A stretch of 50,379 nucleotides of DNA from a bacterium (GCA_028278125.1 JANQEY010000274.1:1-50379); one strand, 5' to 3'. Positions 8,668 through 17,395 are shown, counted from the stretch's first letter. Numbers and translations: made by a program. Notes: generated by a model not told the origin, from the sequence alone.

Positions 8668-8850
8668 TGTCACCCCCGAATTGCTTGTCCGCCGAAGCTT
8701 TAGCAAAGGCGGGATCGGGGCTTGCCCGCCAGTATGTAAAGCGGGATCCAGTGTCGATGATTTTATTCTGGGTTGCGATCCAACCCAAGATATATTTGTG
8801 GATTTCGTCCCCGACTTCGAGATTGCTTCGCTTCGCTCGCAACGACACCA
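8668..8850. repeat. Composite intergenic repeat element (nested)
   Basis: Gene-free repeat. Outer arms TGTCACCCCCG (8668-8678) and CGGGATCCAGTGTCG (8742-8756) match the ends of the short hairpin element at 40238-40271. The space between them holds a second module with TGTCCGCCGAAGCTTTAG (8687-8704), GATCGGGG (8713-8720) and TGTAAAGCGGGATC (8735-8748). That inner module recurs inverted at 40338-40400. A third module, GCTTCGCTTCGCT followed by CTCGCAACGACACC (8825-8849), recurs inverted at 40125-40158. Open frames through it have no ribosome sites and are not genes. Confidence 0.78.
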
Positions 8851-8905
8851 ACGCTACAACATATTGAAATAGAACATGCCTTGCAGAGAATTAAAATAGA
8901 TACTA

Positions 8906-8940
8906 GAAAAGCGGCATTCTTGGGAGGCCGCTATTTTATT
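8906..8940 (-). terminator. Terminator for the minus-strand DUF4159 gene
   Basis: Stem AGCGGC (8910-8915) with GCCGCT (8927-8932), flanked by A runs on the left and T-rich sequence on the right, so it can work in both directions. It lies 17-50 bases past the stop of the DUF4159 gene. It shares the 14 bases AAAAGCGGCATTCT with the terminator at 8553. Confidence 0.8.
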
Positions 8941-8956
8941 TCAAGTATTAATTCTT

Positions 8957-9658
8957 TCAGGGTATTTGAAGAGGTTTTCCCGCAAGAACATATGCAATAA
9001 TATTAGCCCCCATTTTGAGTGCGTCCAGGTGCTTCTCCTCAGGATCATTATGAACATCAGGATCTTCCCAACCATCACCCAGGTCACACTCATAGGTGTA
9101 AAACAGGACAACCCTTTCATCGATAATTATCGCCAGTCCCTGCGGTGGATTATTGTCATGCTCATGAATTTTCGGTAGTCCATTATCAAAGTTATATACC
9201 ATGTTGTAAATGGGGTGGGAAAACGGAATTTCCACCAGGTTATTGTCAGGGAACACTTTTTTGATTTCTCTGCGGAATGATTCATCCAAACCGTAATTGT
9301 CATCTACATGGATAAACCCACCTCCAAGAAGATATTCACGTAATCTTTCTGCTTCATTCTCGGAAAAGAACAGATTACCGTGTCCCGTCAGGTAGAGATA
9401 AGAGGTTGAGAACAATTCCTCATCGAGGATGCTGATTATTTTCTCATTTTTTGCTGTCTTGATACCAAGGTTCTCACTCACGAAAGACTGAAGGTTTACC
9501 AGTGATGATGGATCACTATACCAGTCGCCACCACCACTGTATTTAACACGTGTGACCGCGAACTCTTCCGCAGCAGAATTGGAATAGATTAACAGGAACG
9601 AAACTACTAGAGAGGATATAAATATCTTCAGGTTCGCAACAATAAAACTATTCTTCAT
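8957..9658 (-). CDS. DUF4159 exported protein
   Basis: 233 residues. A hydrophobic N-terminus (about 9-28, ending near SAAEEF) is a signal peptide. The mature start FAVTRVKYSGGGDWYSDP is the DUF4159 signature. It is followed by LYLTGHGNLFFSENEAERLREYL and GGGFIHVDDNYG, which resemble a glutamine-amidotransferase-like Rossmann fold without the catalytic cysteine. The family is widespread in the FCB group and other deep lineages, usually near gliding or stress genes; its function is unknown. The N-terminus overlaps the preceding gene's end by 11 bases, so they are co-transcribed. Confidence 0.85.
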   Translation of the reverse strand: MKNSFIVANLKIFISSLVVSFLLIYSNSAAEEFAVTRVKYSGGGDWYSDPSSLVNLQSFVSENLGIKTAKNEKIISILDEELFSTSYLYLTGHGNLFFSENEAERLREYLLGGGFIHVDDNYGLDESFRREIKKVFPDNNLVEIPFSHPIYNMVYNFDNGLPKIHEHDNNPPQGLAIIIDERVVLFYTYECDLGDGWEDPDVHNDPEEKHLDALKMGANIIAYVLAGKPLQIP

Positions 9659-10301
9659 CTTCTTCGATAATAGTATAATCGGTCAGCTCGTATCGTATAC
9701 CACTCTTATCGAGGAAAATCATTCCGACGTCTTTAGCGTACGCGACCCACGCAGTGTCAACGTAAGTTTGGGTCTGATCACTAGTAGTCCTGATTTTACG
9801 GATAAGAGCGGAGGGGAAGCTCCCGGCAGGAACAGTCAACAATGTATCTACCTTTATAACATGCGCAGTTTCAGTTTGGGTTAAACCACCATCGGCATAT
9901 TCGAATGTTGTCCAGGTTGTTCCCTCGCTGACAGGAAGAGACAAATCACTGGTAGCCGCACTTAGAGAATCTATCTGAACAGTTCTAAGTTGCTGGTAAT
10001 CCCAGTAACAGATAAAATAAATATTCGAGTTTGTATCACTGTAATGTTCATTAATTTCAGCGCTGTCAGCCCATGTACCTTCATAACTGTTAACAACTAA
10101 CCAGTCATATACAACGTCACTATAGGTGTATTCCCAGCGATTACCTTCGCCCAGGGGCATATACCTCCTGTCCTCCTTATGAGGATCAGGATCCGGATCA
10201 ACGGATGACTTCTCTTCGCAACCGGGCAACCACAGGGCAATAGGTAATAACAGGATAATTGCCCAGGTACTAGAACGGGACAGAATGTTTTTTAAGTTCA
10301 T
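9648..10301 (-). CDS. Hypothetical lipoprotein
   Basis: 217 residues. The signal peptide ends in the lipobox LPGC (Cys about residue 28), then a short Asp/Pro linker (SSVDPDPDPHKED). The mature part begins RYMPLGEGNRWEYTYSD, a motif often seen in secreted beta-rich proteins of FCB bacteria that start with PLxxGNxWxY. It has no catalytic motif. The ATG has GAAGG six bases before it. It overlaps adenosine deaminase by 32 bases upstream and the DUF4159 gene by 11 bases downstream, so these three genes form one compact operon. Function not recognised. Confidence 0.75.
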   Translation of the reverse strand: MNLKNILSRSSTWAIILLLPIALWLPGCEEKSSVDPDPDPHKEDRRYMPLGEGNRWEYTYSDVVYDWLVVNSYEGTWADSAEINEHYSDTNSNIYFICYWDYQQLRTVQIDSLSAATSDLSLPVSEGTTWTTFEYADGGLTQTETAHVIKVDTLLTVPAGSFPSALIRKIRTTSDQTQTYVDTAWVAYAKDVGMIFLDKSGIRYELTDYTIIEEDEE

Positions 10302-11328
10302 GTAAAACCTTCGCCAACAGCTCTTTTCTCTCCAAGTAAGGTAAAAACGCGGATTTAAATCCCATGATCAGGATATTTTCCAGGTCTTCGCGTTGAAGAC
10401 CAAGTTTAGTATGAGCCAGCATCAATTCTTCACTGATGGTTGTATTACTCATCAAGCGGTTGTCTGTGTTGATTGTGACCCTTAAACCAATATCATAATA
10501 TAACCGCAGAGGATGTTCCTCGATAGAATTTACCGTACCTACATGCAAATTCGATGAGAGACAGCATTCAAGTGGAATCCTGTGATTATTTACATAACTT
10601 AACAGGTCACCATCCTCTTTTAACCTAGTTCCATGGCCAATCCTGTGAGCACTGAGGACATGTAATGCCTGTTTAATGGAATTTGGTCCCCAGGCTTCAC
10701 CGGCATGGACCGTGCAGGGGATATTATTACTCCTGATAAGATAAAAAGCGTCTTTGTGGTCTTTAGCCGGATAATGGTCTTCCTGGCCAGCCAGGTCAAA
10801 TCCTACAACACCTCTACCTTTATAGGCAACCGTAAGCTCAGCTAGCCTGAGTGATACTAACGGTTCAATCTGGCGAATACCACATACAATCACACCGGTT
10901 TTAATTCCTGTTTTTTCTTCGCCTTCTTTCAGACCGCTGAGAACCGCGTCCATAACCTTTGTTAATCCAAGATATTTTTCTTGATGGAGTGCGGGGGAGA
11001 AGCGTACCTCAATATACCAGACACCTTCAGCCCAGGCATCTTCACATAGTTCATAGGCGATCCTGGCAATATCTTCTTCATCCTGCATCACTGAAAGGGT
11101 AATATCAAATGCTTTCAGGTAATCAGCCAGGTTGTGGACGTCATCCCCGGCCTGGAGTAATTTGCGAAGCTTTTTCTCATCTTTTACAGGAAGTTTAACA
11201 TTACGTTTTTCTGCAAGCTCCAGTAGTGTTGGAATACGGACTGATCCATCGAGATGGCAGTGCAGGTCAACTTTTGGAAGAGTCTTGATATCTTCCATGG
11301 TTAAAGAATTTTGAGTTTTTTCTGTCAT
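10270..11328 (-). CDS. add: Adenosine deaminase
   Basis: 352 residues, the usual length. It hydrolyses adenosine (and deoxyadenosine) to inosine and ammonia in purine salvage. The metal and catalytic motifs are all present: KVDLHCHLDGSVR (HxH, about 19-31), TVHAGEAWGP (His and catalytic Glu, about 210-219), AHRIGHGTRL (about 232-241) and INTDNRLMSNTT (Asp, about 285-296, the DN form common in bacterial enzymes). Cytoplasmic. It leads an operon with the lipoprotein and DUF4159 genes, but the functional link is unclear. A nucleoside phosphorylase lies about 1.4 kb upstream on the same strand, so nucleoside salvage is locally concentrated. Confidence 0.95.
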   Translation of the reverse strand: MTEKTQNSLTMEDIKTLPKVDLHCHLDGSVRIPTLLELAEKRNVKLPVKDEKKLRKLLQAGDDVHNLADYLKAFDITLSVMQDEEDIARIAYELCEDAWAEGVWYIEVRFSPALHQEKYLGLTKVMDAVLSGLKEGEEKTGIKTGVIVCGIRQIEPLVSLRLAELTVAYKGRGVVGFDLAGQEDHYPAKDHKDAFYLIRSNNIPCTVHAGEAWGPNSIKQALHVLSAHRIGHGTRLKEDGDLLSYVNNHRIPLECCLSSNLHVGTVNSIEEHPLRLYYDIGLRVTINTDNRLMSNTTISEELMLAHTKLGLQREDLENILIMGFKSAFLPYLERKELLAKVLHELKKHSVPF

Positions 11329-11421
11329 ATTTCACTTTCTCTATTATTTAATCTTATATAATACAAAAATTGTACCTGTATATTCAATCATAATCTTATG
11401 CAGAAAGGATGGCAAGGAATC

Positions 11422-11452
11422 TAAAAAAGTCGGCGCTGCCACACCGACTTTT
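11422..11452 (-). terminator. Terminator for STAS-domain gene
   Basis: Stem AAAAGTCGG (11425-11433) with CCGACTTTT (11444-11452) and a ten-base loop. On the minus strand the stem is followed by six T. It sits 35 bases past the stop of the gene that ends at 11487. Confidence 0.9.
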
Positions 11453-11486
11453 GCCCGTACGTGCTTTCTTTCAGGTCAATTCTTTA

Positions 11487-11912
11487 TCATCCAATGAATT
11501 TTTCTAAACCTTCAAGGGAACGGTTAAGAGATTTCATGTTCTTCTGGACTTTATCCAATGCTGATCCCATATTTTCAGCATGCTCAGCGTCTTCCATCCT
11601 GTTGATCCATATAAAGAGATCCGTAAGTTCCCAATTATCAAACATCAGCCTCACAAAACCCGGTGCATTTGTTAAAACCATTTCACCATTGTTCCATCTA
11701 ACAAGCACCCTGACTCTTAATAAACTGATCAGGAAAGCTGGATGAAGAAGGGTCATTCCCTTTAAGTCCAGGACAATCCGTTTAGCACCATCAAGTATCT
11801 CATTGTTTAGTGCATCTTCGAGCCCTGACCGGTTATCGATGTCTACCAGGAAACCTACCCTCACATATGCAGATGATCCTGATCGATATACCGGATAGTT
11901 TTTTACTTTCAT
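11487..11912 (-). CDS. STAS-domain-like protein
   Basis: 141 residues. About residues 12-100 have the pattern of a STAS/anti-sigma-antagonist domain: YVRVGFLVDIDNRSGLEDAL, then AKRIVLDLKGMTLLHPAFLISLL, then GEMVLTNAPGFVRLMFD and ELTDLFIWI. The usual phosphorylated Ser/Thr of the DLS/T motif is replaced by DLKGMTLL, so regulation by an RsbW-type kinase is uncertain. The C-terminal 35 residues form a probable coiled coil (ENMGSALDKVQKNMKSLNRS). It is monocistronic with its own terminator. A role in partner-switching signalling is inferred. Confidence 0.68.
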   Translation of the reverse strand: MKVKNYPVYRSGSSAYVRVGFLVDIDNRSGLEDALNNEILDGAKRIVLDLKGMTLLHPAFLISLLRVRVLVRWNNGEMVLTNAPGFVRLMFDNWELTDLFIWINRMEDAEHAENMGSALDKVQKNMKSLNRSLEGLEKFIG

Positions 11913-12392
11913 TTCCCGCTCTCAGAGAAACCGGCTCTCGAGGTTAAAGTTTAGAAGTATTGATGCCGATAAAATGATATGGGTAAGTGTACCCCAATCA
12001 CGGACTGAATCATATTTTGCAATGCGCGTGCCTGAAATTTAATGCGATTACTTTTTGAGCGAATAAAGTATCGTAACAAACATATATACATACCGTTACA
12101 GCATGTCCATGGAGTGAAGTTCCCTTATTAAAAGCAGTGTTATTTTCTTCATACCTGATACCTATTCGTTACAGATTCAACAGTGTTGATTATAGACCTA
12201 TAAATTATAACGGCTAAAGACATTCAATTAGGTGTCAATCTTTAGTCATCACTAAAAACCTGTAACCTGAAGTAAAGATTTAAAAATTTCATATAAAGAT
12301 GTTTTATAGTTTGCTTTAAAAATCTTGAATGAATCTGTCAAGTGAAGCCATTTGTATGCCGATGAGAGGATTACAATCTCTCGGGATATTTA
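11913..12392. other. Intergenic region (480 bp)
   Basis: No convincing gene. An inverted repeat CTAAAGA (12214-12220) with TCTTTAG (12239-12245) has an 18-base spacer and no T run. A second, GAGAG (12364-12368) with CTCTC (12378-12382), lies just before the small gene at 12393. It probably carries the promoters of the two divergent genes. Confidence 0.4.
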
Positions 12393-12683
12393 ATGACAAT
12401 CAGCTCTAAAAACGCTTTACAAATAATACAGACTTCAAAAGTTCGCGGTTTACCGGATAAATGGAAGCAAGAACGGGTTGAAGAGCACAATGAAGATCGT
12501 GATGATCCGGGTAGCAAAAAACCTGGATTATCCATCAAGCGTGAATGGAATACTTCGTCCGGACCATCACTTTATTACCTGGTGCAGAATCTTGAACGAA
12601 TTCAGAGTTCTTCTGGTATGGATTCCATAAAACGGGAAGGATATGAAGAGGATAAGGGTAATAACGTGGATACTTATGCGTAA
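12393..12683 (+). CDS. Small charged hypothetical protein
   Basis: 96 residues, no recognised domain, signal peptide or membrane segment. It is rich in Lys, Glu, Asp and Ser (for example KWKQERVEEHNEDRDDP), so probably largely disordered. Support for a real gene is moderate: a GGGA six bases before the ATG, a short hairpin GAGAG-CTCTC immediately upstream that could control translation, and a neat fit before the convergent phosphorylase gene (20-base gap). Against it: no family match that I recognise. It could be a chance open frame. Confidence 0.4.
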   Translation: MTISSKNALQIIQTSKVRGLPDKWKQERVEEHNEDRDDPGSKKPGLSIKREWNTSSGPSLYYLVQNLERIQSSSGMDSIKREGYEEDKGNNVDTYA

Positions 12684-12703
12684 TTATCCTTAAAATGAAC
12701 CAC

Positions 12704-14074
12704 TCAAATTGCGACAAATTCATCCCAGGTTCTGACGTTGTTTTTATCAACAACCTTCAAGACAACAGGTTTATCTTCCGGTTTTTCCTCTTCAATCCTT
12801 ATAGCTGCCGAAAATCGGTCCAGTACGTTGTCACATGTTGATTCATCTCCAGCAAGGATCTGCGCGAGTTGCTGCCCGGTTTCAACATAATCACCTACCT
12901 CTGCACTAATTATAAATCCTGCTGTAGGATCAATATCGTCACTAGTGTTTTTACGGCCCGCGCCAATTTCCACACCGCAAAAACCAATTTCCCTGGCATT
13001 TATCTCAGTTATATAACCTGATCGTTCAGCGTTAACCGATATTACATGACCGGGATTAAAAGTATCGTCTGGATTATAGATGTCTGTTCCAATCGATTCT
13101 ATAAGTTTTGAATCGCCACCATGAACATCTACTGCTTCGAGAAACTTCTTGTATCCTTCACCATTTTTATGTACCTGTTCAATCCGCTTAATCCCTTCTG
13201 ACGGTGAACCGGTCAAACCTGACATATAAAGCAAAGTTCCACCAAGTGAATAGGTTAATCCCAGCAAGTCTCTGGGAGATGTATCTCCACGCAGTACATT
13301 TACACTTTCACGGACTTCAACCCAGTTACCAACAGTTTTTCCAAGTGGTTCGTCCATACTTGTAATTAGCGCTATCGCGTTAATTCCGAATTTATTTGCA
13401 ACCTTTACCAGCCAGTCGCTCAACTCCAACGCCTCAGACTCTGATTCCATAAACGCGCCTGATCCGCATTTAACATCAAATATTATAGAGTTAATACCTT
13501 CGGCGATTTTTTTAGAAAGAATAGAGGAGGTGATAAGTGGCAAAGATCTTACCGTACTGGTTACATCCCGCAAGGCATATATTCTTTTGTCAGCAGGAAC
13601 TATCTCTTCGGATTGAGCACCGAAAGCAAGGTTGTAATTCTCAGTATAACGTTTAAACTCTTCTACAGAAAGTTGTGTTCGAAAGCCGGGGATACTCTCA
13701 AACTTATCCAGCGTCCCTCCTGTAAAACCGAGTCCTCTTCCTGTTATTGTAGGAACGGCAGTACCAGCAGCTGACAGTAATGGTGCAAGTATCAGGGTTA
13801 TTTTATCACCAACCCCACCTGTACTGTGTTTATCGACAATCGGGATATTGACATCAGAGTGCTCAATCGTTTTGCCTGAGGCAATCATTGCCCTGGTTAA
13901 CCCGACTGTTTCATCCAGTGTCATGCTCTTAAAATAAATTGCCATTAACCAGGCGCTCATCTGGTAGTCCGGTATATCACCATTCATGTATCCGTGGATA
14001 AATTCTTGGATTTCCTCTTCCGTATGTCGTTCACCCATCTGTTTTTTATAAATGTGTTCGTATGGAAGTATCAA
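12704..14074 (-). CDS. Pyrimidine-nucleoside (thymidine) phosphorylase
   Basis: 456 residues, slightly longer than the typical 430-440. It catalyses phosphorolysis of thymidine, and of uridine or deoxyuridine in the Pyn type, to base and (deoxy)ribose-1-phosphate. The family signature DKHSTGGVGDK, with phosphate- and base-contacting residues, is at about 82-92. It is followed by TGRGLGFTGGTLDKFESIPG and the phosphate-loop region DVKCGSGAFM. The C-terminal domain has the expected GFIISAEVGDYVETGQ. The start is a TTG at 14074 supported by GAGGA six bases before it; relatives begin at this point. DeoA and Pdp types cannot be told apart with confidence. Salvage role together with adenosine deaminase. 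Confidence 0.94.
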   Translation of the reverse strand: MILPYEHIYKKQMGERHTEEEIQEFIHGYMNGDIPDYQMSAWLMAIYFKSMTLDETVGLTRAMIASGKTIEHSDVNIPIVDKHSTGGVGDKITLILAPLLSAAGTAVPTITGRGLGFTGGTLDKFESIPGFRTQLSVEEFKRYTENYNLAFGAQSEEIVPADKRIYALRDVTSTVRSLPLITSSILSKKIAEGINSIIFDVKCGSGAFMESESEALELSDWLVKVANKFGINAIALITSMDEPLGKTVGNWVEVRESVNVLRGDTSPRDLLGLTYSLGGTLLYMSGLTGSPSEGIKRIEQVHKNGEGYKKFLEAVDVHGGDSKLIESIGTDIYNPDDTFNPGHVISVNAERSGYITEINAREIGFCGVEIGAGRKNTSDDIDPTAGFIISAEVGDYVETGQQLAQILAGDESTCDNVLDRFSAAIRIEEEKPEDKPVVLKVVDKNNVRTWDEFVAI

Positions 14075-14143
14075 TTTATTCCTCGAGATTTAGTAATTGG
14101 ATTCTGAAAGATACGGAAATGAATCTTAAATATGGAAGGTTTT

Positions 14144-14668
14144 CTAACTGTTCTCGGATTTACGTTTCAGCTGGCGTTTAATCGCATTTGTAAGCATTTT
14201 CCGTTGTCCACGAGTCAGTCCGATCCACCTTGCCCTGAGGATAGCAGTCTCCTCATTTGGCCCGGGCCCCAACTTTAAGATCATTAACCTGGCGTCACCA
14301 AATGCATTCCAGGGTGCGGTTTCCGATGTTATCCTGTAATGCATGGTCGCGGCAATTCCTTCCAGCGGGGTTAACAGGCGTAATCCTCCTAAAGAGACAT
14401 CAAGAACTTCAGCCTCATACGCAATATCATCCCTGTCTATTCGAGTAACCTGAACCGGAACTGTGACTGGAATTCTTTTATAATACCTTCTATTAACTTC
14501 TTTGGATTTGATCAGCGCCATGGCTCTGTTCTGGCGCTTTTGAGCTTTCCAGGCAAAATACAGAATAACAATAAAAAGGAGGACAACAATGATCGGACCT
14601 ATGACATCCAGGAGGGTTCCCTTAGGTAATCGAACATAATCGATAATGGGTTCTATTGTTTCGCCCAT
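14144..14668 (-). CDS. Membrane-anchored PilZ-domain protein (c-di-GMP receptor)
   Basis: 174 residues. One membrane segment (about 22-42, IGPIIVVLLFIVILYFAW) is followed by a PilZ domain (about 58-165). Both c-di-GMP-binding motifs are intact: RYYKR (RxxxR, about 61-65) and DVSLGG (DxSxxG, about 90-95). It therefore should bind the messenger at the inner face of the membrane. A C-terminal basic tail (KRQLKRKSENS) follows. The neighbours are a PHP and an HD protein, though no diguanylate cyclase is nearby. The output (motility, exopolysaccharide) cannot be read from the context. Confidence 0.86.
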   Translation of the reverse strand: MGETIEPIIDYVRLPKGTLLDVIGPIIVVLLFIVILYFAWKAQKRQNRAMALIKSKEVNRRYYKRIPVTVPVQVTRIDRDDIAYEAEVLDVSLGGLRLLTPLEGIAATMHYRITSETAPWNAFGDARLMILKLGPGPNEETAILRARWIGLTRGQRKMLTNAIKRQLKRKSENS

Positions 14669-14742
14669 CAGCAGTAAAGTCCTGTTAATTGAAAATTTGT
14701 CAGAATATAGTTATAAATATAGAGATTAAAAACAGGGGATAG

Positions 14743-15819
14743 CTATTCATGCAAAAGCCTGATTGGATTAGAATAGATCCATCCCCGGTTCTTTCGATGT
14801 GCTTCAACTCTCCAGACGCCTTCCTGGAATGAAGCATATTTCAAAGTTTTTCCCTTGACGCTAATTATTTCCTTACCGTTACAAAGTAGCCTGATCTCCG
14901 CTTCCAAAGGTGTGTTGACTACAAATTCAACTTTTTTACCCGGATCAATTCTTGCAGCAGGAATAATTATTTTCCCATCAACGATTGCATAAAAACGAAA
15001 TCCTTTTGCATTACCAACCCGGTTGTTTGATCCGAAATGATTTCCGTTTTGTAACGCAGTATATATTTGCCTGCTTGCCCTGGAAAAATCTTTTCGATCG
15101 AGCGGTTCTTCCAGGATCAAATGAGTACGTAAACTCCTGAACTGTACCTTGTAATGAAATACTTTGACATTCAGTAATCCAAAGAAGAGGGGATACTTAA
15201 GGGCATGCGCGTCCACACCAACATATCCTACAACTTTTTTAAACCTGTTCAGCCTGTCCCATGTGGCCATGGTTTCGGGATCAGGCCTAGTTAAGCTTTT
15301 TAAAGGATGCATAAATCGCATCAACTGGTTCGATTTAGTCAGACCCTCTACCCACTGAGATAACTGGTTCCAGATTTCAATACCTTCTATATCAGCATCC
15401 CATGCTGTCCAGGGGTATGGGGGCAGGGTTTTAAATTCGTCCCGTTTCTCGTGTGGATGAGCTATTGCTCCAAAACCACCCAGTTCCTTCACCTGCCTAA
15501 CATAATCAACTGGATCACTCTGCTCCGGTACACGATCAATATTAAATGCCAGGTAATGATTTTCCCTGTCCTCATCGCCCAGTTCACTTCCAACAAGTAC
15601 CCATACGGAACTATGCCGTCCTTCTTCGCCGGCGTCTTTCGCCTTAAGATGCGAATGATCGGTAATGATTATCCATTCCAGCCTGTGCCGCGACGCGTAC
15701 CGTGCAATTTGCGGTACAGTACCGGTACCATCAGAATAGGTGGTATGCATATGCAACGCACCAGTTGACTCATAAAACTTAACGTTTGAATCATCTTTTT
15801 TCTGACGACGTTTTTTCAT
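14743..15819 (-). CDS. PHP-domain metal-dependent phosphoesterase
   Basis: About 358 residues. The PHP motifs are visible: GALHMHTTYSDGTG (HxH plus Asp, about 20-33), IITDHSHL (about 52-59), a Glu in VGSELGDE (about 76-83), IAHPHEK (about 116-122) and GVDAHAL (about 198-204). Together they build a tri-metal hydrolase centre. Relatives cleave phosphoesters such as histidinol phosphate or 3'-phosphoadenosine 5'-phosphate; the substrate here is unknown. A C-terminal Ig-like beta region (about 265-358) is unusual for small PHP enzymes. The ATG at 15819 overlaps the HD gene's stop by one base (TGATG), indicating coupling. A TTG one codon upstream is the alternative. Confidence 0.83.
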   Translation of the reverse strand: MKKRRQKKDDSNVKFYESTGALHMHTTYSDGTGTVPQIARYASRHRLEWIIITDHSHLKAKDAGEEGRHSSVWVLVGSELGDEDRENHYLAFNIDRVPEQSDPVDYVRQVKELGGFGAIAHPHEKRDEFKTLPPYPWTAWDADIEGIEIWNQLSQWVEGLTKSNQLMRFMHPLKSLTRPDPETMATWDRLNRFKKVVGYVGVDAHALKYPLFFGLLNVKVFHYKVQFRSLRTHLILEEPLDRKDFSRASRQIYTALQNGNHFGSNNRVGNAKGFRFYAIVDGKIIIPAARIDPGKKVEFVVNTPLEAEIRLLCNGKEIISVKGKTLKYASFQEGVWRVEAHRKNRGWIYSNPIRLLHE

Positions 15820-16373
15820 CAAAGTCCAAGTTCCCCGGCGATTCTTACCATCCCGTCTCTCGCCATTAAGAGGAAATCATCCAGTTCGAGCCCGAGTTCA
15901 GAACATGCTGCCATCTGATCACGGTTTGCTCCAGCAGCGAATCGCTTCTCTTTGAATCTTTTCTTTAGAAACTTCAGTTCCAGGTTCTCAATCTTTTTTG
16001 TCGGGTGCATTAGTGCGCAGGCAACTATAAATCCTGTTGTAGGATCTGCGCAGTAAATAGCCTTATCCATCGTGCTGACCCGATCTTTATGATCTGCATG
16101 TGCATGGATTGTATGGATTACTTCTCCAGGAACACCATCAAACTTAGAAAGCATATCTTCAGTCATTCTAGTATGTTTATCGGGCTCGTCTTTAGTGTAT
16201 TCATAATCCAGGTCATGAAGAAGCCCTGCAAGTCCCCAGGTTTCCGCGTCTTCACCGAATTTCTCAGACATTATACGCATAACAGCTTCTACAGCGTAGA
16301 CATGCTTACGCAAATTTTTGTTTGGTAAGTGTTGCTTAACCAGTTCCAATGCTCTTTCGCGCTGCATCAGCAT
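15819..16373 (-). CDS. HD-domain phosphohydrolase
   Basis: 184 residues. HD metal motifs: His in LRKHVYAVEA, HD in GLLHDLDYE (about 51-59), HADH (about 91-94) and CADPTTGF (Asp, about 107-114). This HDIG-like subfamily of about 185 residues is common in anaerobes and hydrolyses phosphoesters or nucleotides of unknown identity. GGAG lies six bases before the ATG. It overlaps the PHP gene by one base (TGATG), so the two hydrolases probably act in one pathway or complex. Confidence 0.85.
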   Translation of the reverse strand: MLMQRERALELVKQHLPNKNLRKHVYAVEAVMRIMSEKFGEDAETWGLAGLLHDLDYEYTKDEPDKHTRMTEDMLSKFDGVPGEVIHTIHAHADHKDRVSTMDKAIYCADPTTGFIVACALMHPTKKIENLELKFLKKRFKEKRFAAGANRDQMAACSELGLELDDFLLMARDGMVRIAGELGL

Positions 16374-16403
16374 ATTTATCTCCTACCATTATATATCGCA
16401 GTT

Positions 16404-17033
16404 TCAAGGGAAAGTAATAGTTATTCCTGCCGAAGGGCCGTCTCCTTCCGGGGTAACACCCAGCGAAGGATTGATATCGAAGTCATACAGGTGAGCCTCC
16501 ACGAATGCGTCAAATGTAGCGAGTAAGGTTACCCCTGCAGCCCACCAGATCAGGCGGTTACGGTCGTCCCTGTAAAAGTTCGCAATATCTTCATATTCAA
16601 GTCTTTGAGCGACGGTCTTTTGTCGTTTCGATTTGTCGAGGTTGTCTTTATAGCGGCCATGTTGAACAACCGCACCATAAATCATCCCTGCGTCAGCGCC
16701 GAAATAAGCTACCGCTTTGAACCAGTGTCCTGTATAAGCCTGGCCCCAACCCGGTATCAATAGACTCCTGATGGCAGTCAACGTAGGATTTTTTGATGAA
16801 ACACCCGGTTTTACAGGAACACTCAAGCCTTCGATGGGTAGTGTATTGACAGAATCAGGTAGTTGACTCACAGACTGGCTGTCAACCAGGGAGTCTGAAA
16901 TAATATCAGTTTCTAACCTGTCCTGCGAATCCCTGACTGATAAAGAATCATCAGCATTGCTCAAACCGTTTAAAAGAATAATCCCGGGGATAAGGATGAG
17001 CAGAAACTTTTTCAGGGAATAAGTGCTAAGCAT
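16404..17033 (-). CDS. DUF5683 exported/membrane protein
   Basis: 209 residues. An N-terminal hydrophobic signal (about 8-25) and a Ser/Asp-rich linker precede the DUF5683 core: AIRSLLIPGWGQAYTGHWFKA (PGWGQ motif, about 91-111), then a membrane-like segment AVAYFGADAGMIYGAVV and WWAAGVTLLATFDAFVEAHL. The family is typical of the Bacteroidetes/Chlorobi and related phyla and helps place this genome. Its function is unknown; it is probably an envelope protein. The start overlaps the RidA gene's end by 22 bases. Confidence 0.83.
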   Translation of the reverse strand: MLSTYSLKKFLLILIPGIILLNGLSNADDSLSVRDSQDRLETDIISDSLVDSQSVSQLPDSVNTLPIEGLSVPVKPGVSSKNPTLTAIRSLLIPGWGQAYTGHWFKAVAYFGADAGMIYGAVVQHGRYKDNLDKSKRQKTVAQRLEYEDIANFYRDDRNRLIWWAAGVTLLATFDAFVEAHLYDFDINPSLGVTPEGDGPSAGITITFP

Positions 17034-17395
17034 TCGATTTCAACCAGTACGTCTTTTGGTAAACCAGAAACGGCAACAGTACTCCGGGCTGGTGGATCGC
17101 TTTTAAAATATGTCGTGTAAACATCGTTCATTTTTAAGAAATCACCCATGTCCCTGATAAAAACTGTTGTTTTAATGACATTTCCCAGGCTGCTTCCGGC
17201 TGCCTCAACAACTTCCTTAAGATTTTCCATTGTCTGCCTGGTCTGGTCCTCAATTGTAGAACCAATTATTTCACCCGTCTCGGGATTGGCCGGTATCTGG
17301 CCTGCGGTATAAACAAGTTTACCCTCGAATATTACACCCTGGCTGTAATGTGCTATAGCTCCGGGAGCTTTAGTGGTAGAAACAATCTGCCGCAT
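17012..17395 (-). CDS. ridA: RidA/YjgF/UK114-family enamine/imine deaminase
   Basis: 127 residues, normal for RidA, which hydrolyses reactive enamine/imine intermediates such as 2-aminoacrylate released by PLP enzymes. Family features: APGAIAHYSQGV, LVYTAGQIPANPETGE, and PPARSTVAVSGLPKDVLVEIECLA with the catalytic Arg (about residue 103) and Glu (about 118). The ATG at 17395 is preferred over one four codons upstream because GGAG lies six bases before it. First gene of a minus-strand run with DUF5683; the 299 bases to the divergent CapA gene must hold both promoters, but I see no clear motif there. Confidence 0.93.
   Translation of the reverse strand: MRQIVSTTKAPGAIAHYSQGVIFEGKLVYTAGQIPANPETGEIIGSTIEDQTRQTMENLKEVVEAAGSSLGNVIKTTVFIRDMGDFLKMNDVYTTYFKSDPPARSTVAVSGLPKDVLVEIECLALIP

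Noticed and set aside
8604..8872. Open frames in the nested repeat on both strands
   Set aside because: No ribosome sites or family similarity; the sequence is a non-coding repeat with a relative at 40 kb.
12214..12245. Terminator from the CTAAAGA/TCTTTAG inverted repeat
   Set aside because: Long 18-base loop, short stem and no T run; too weak to call.
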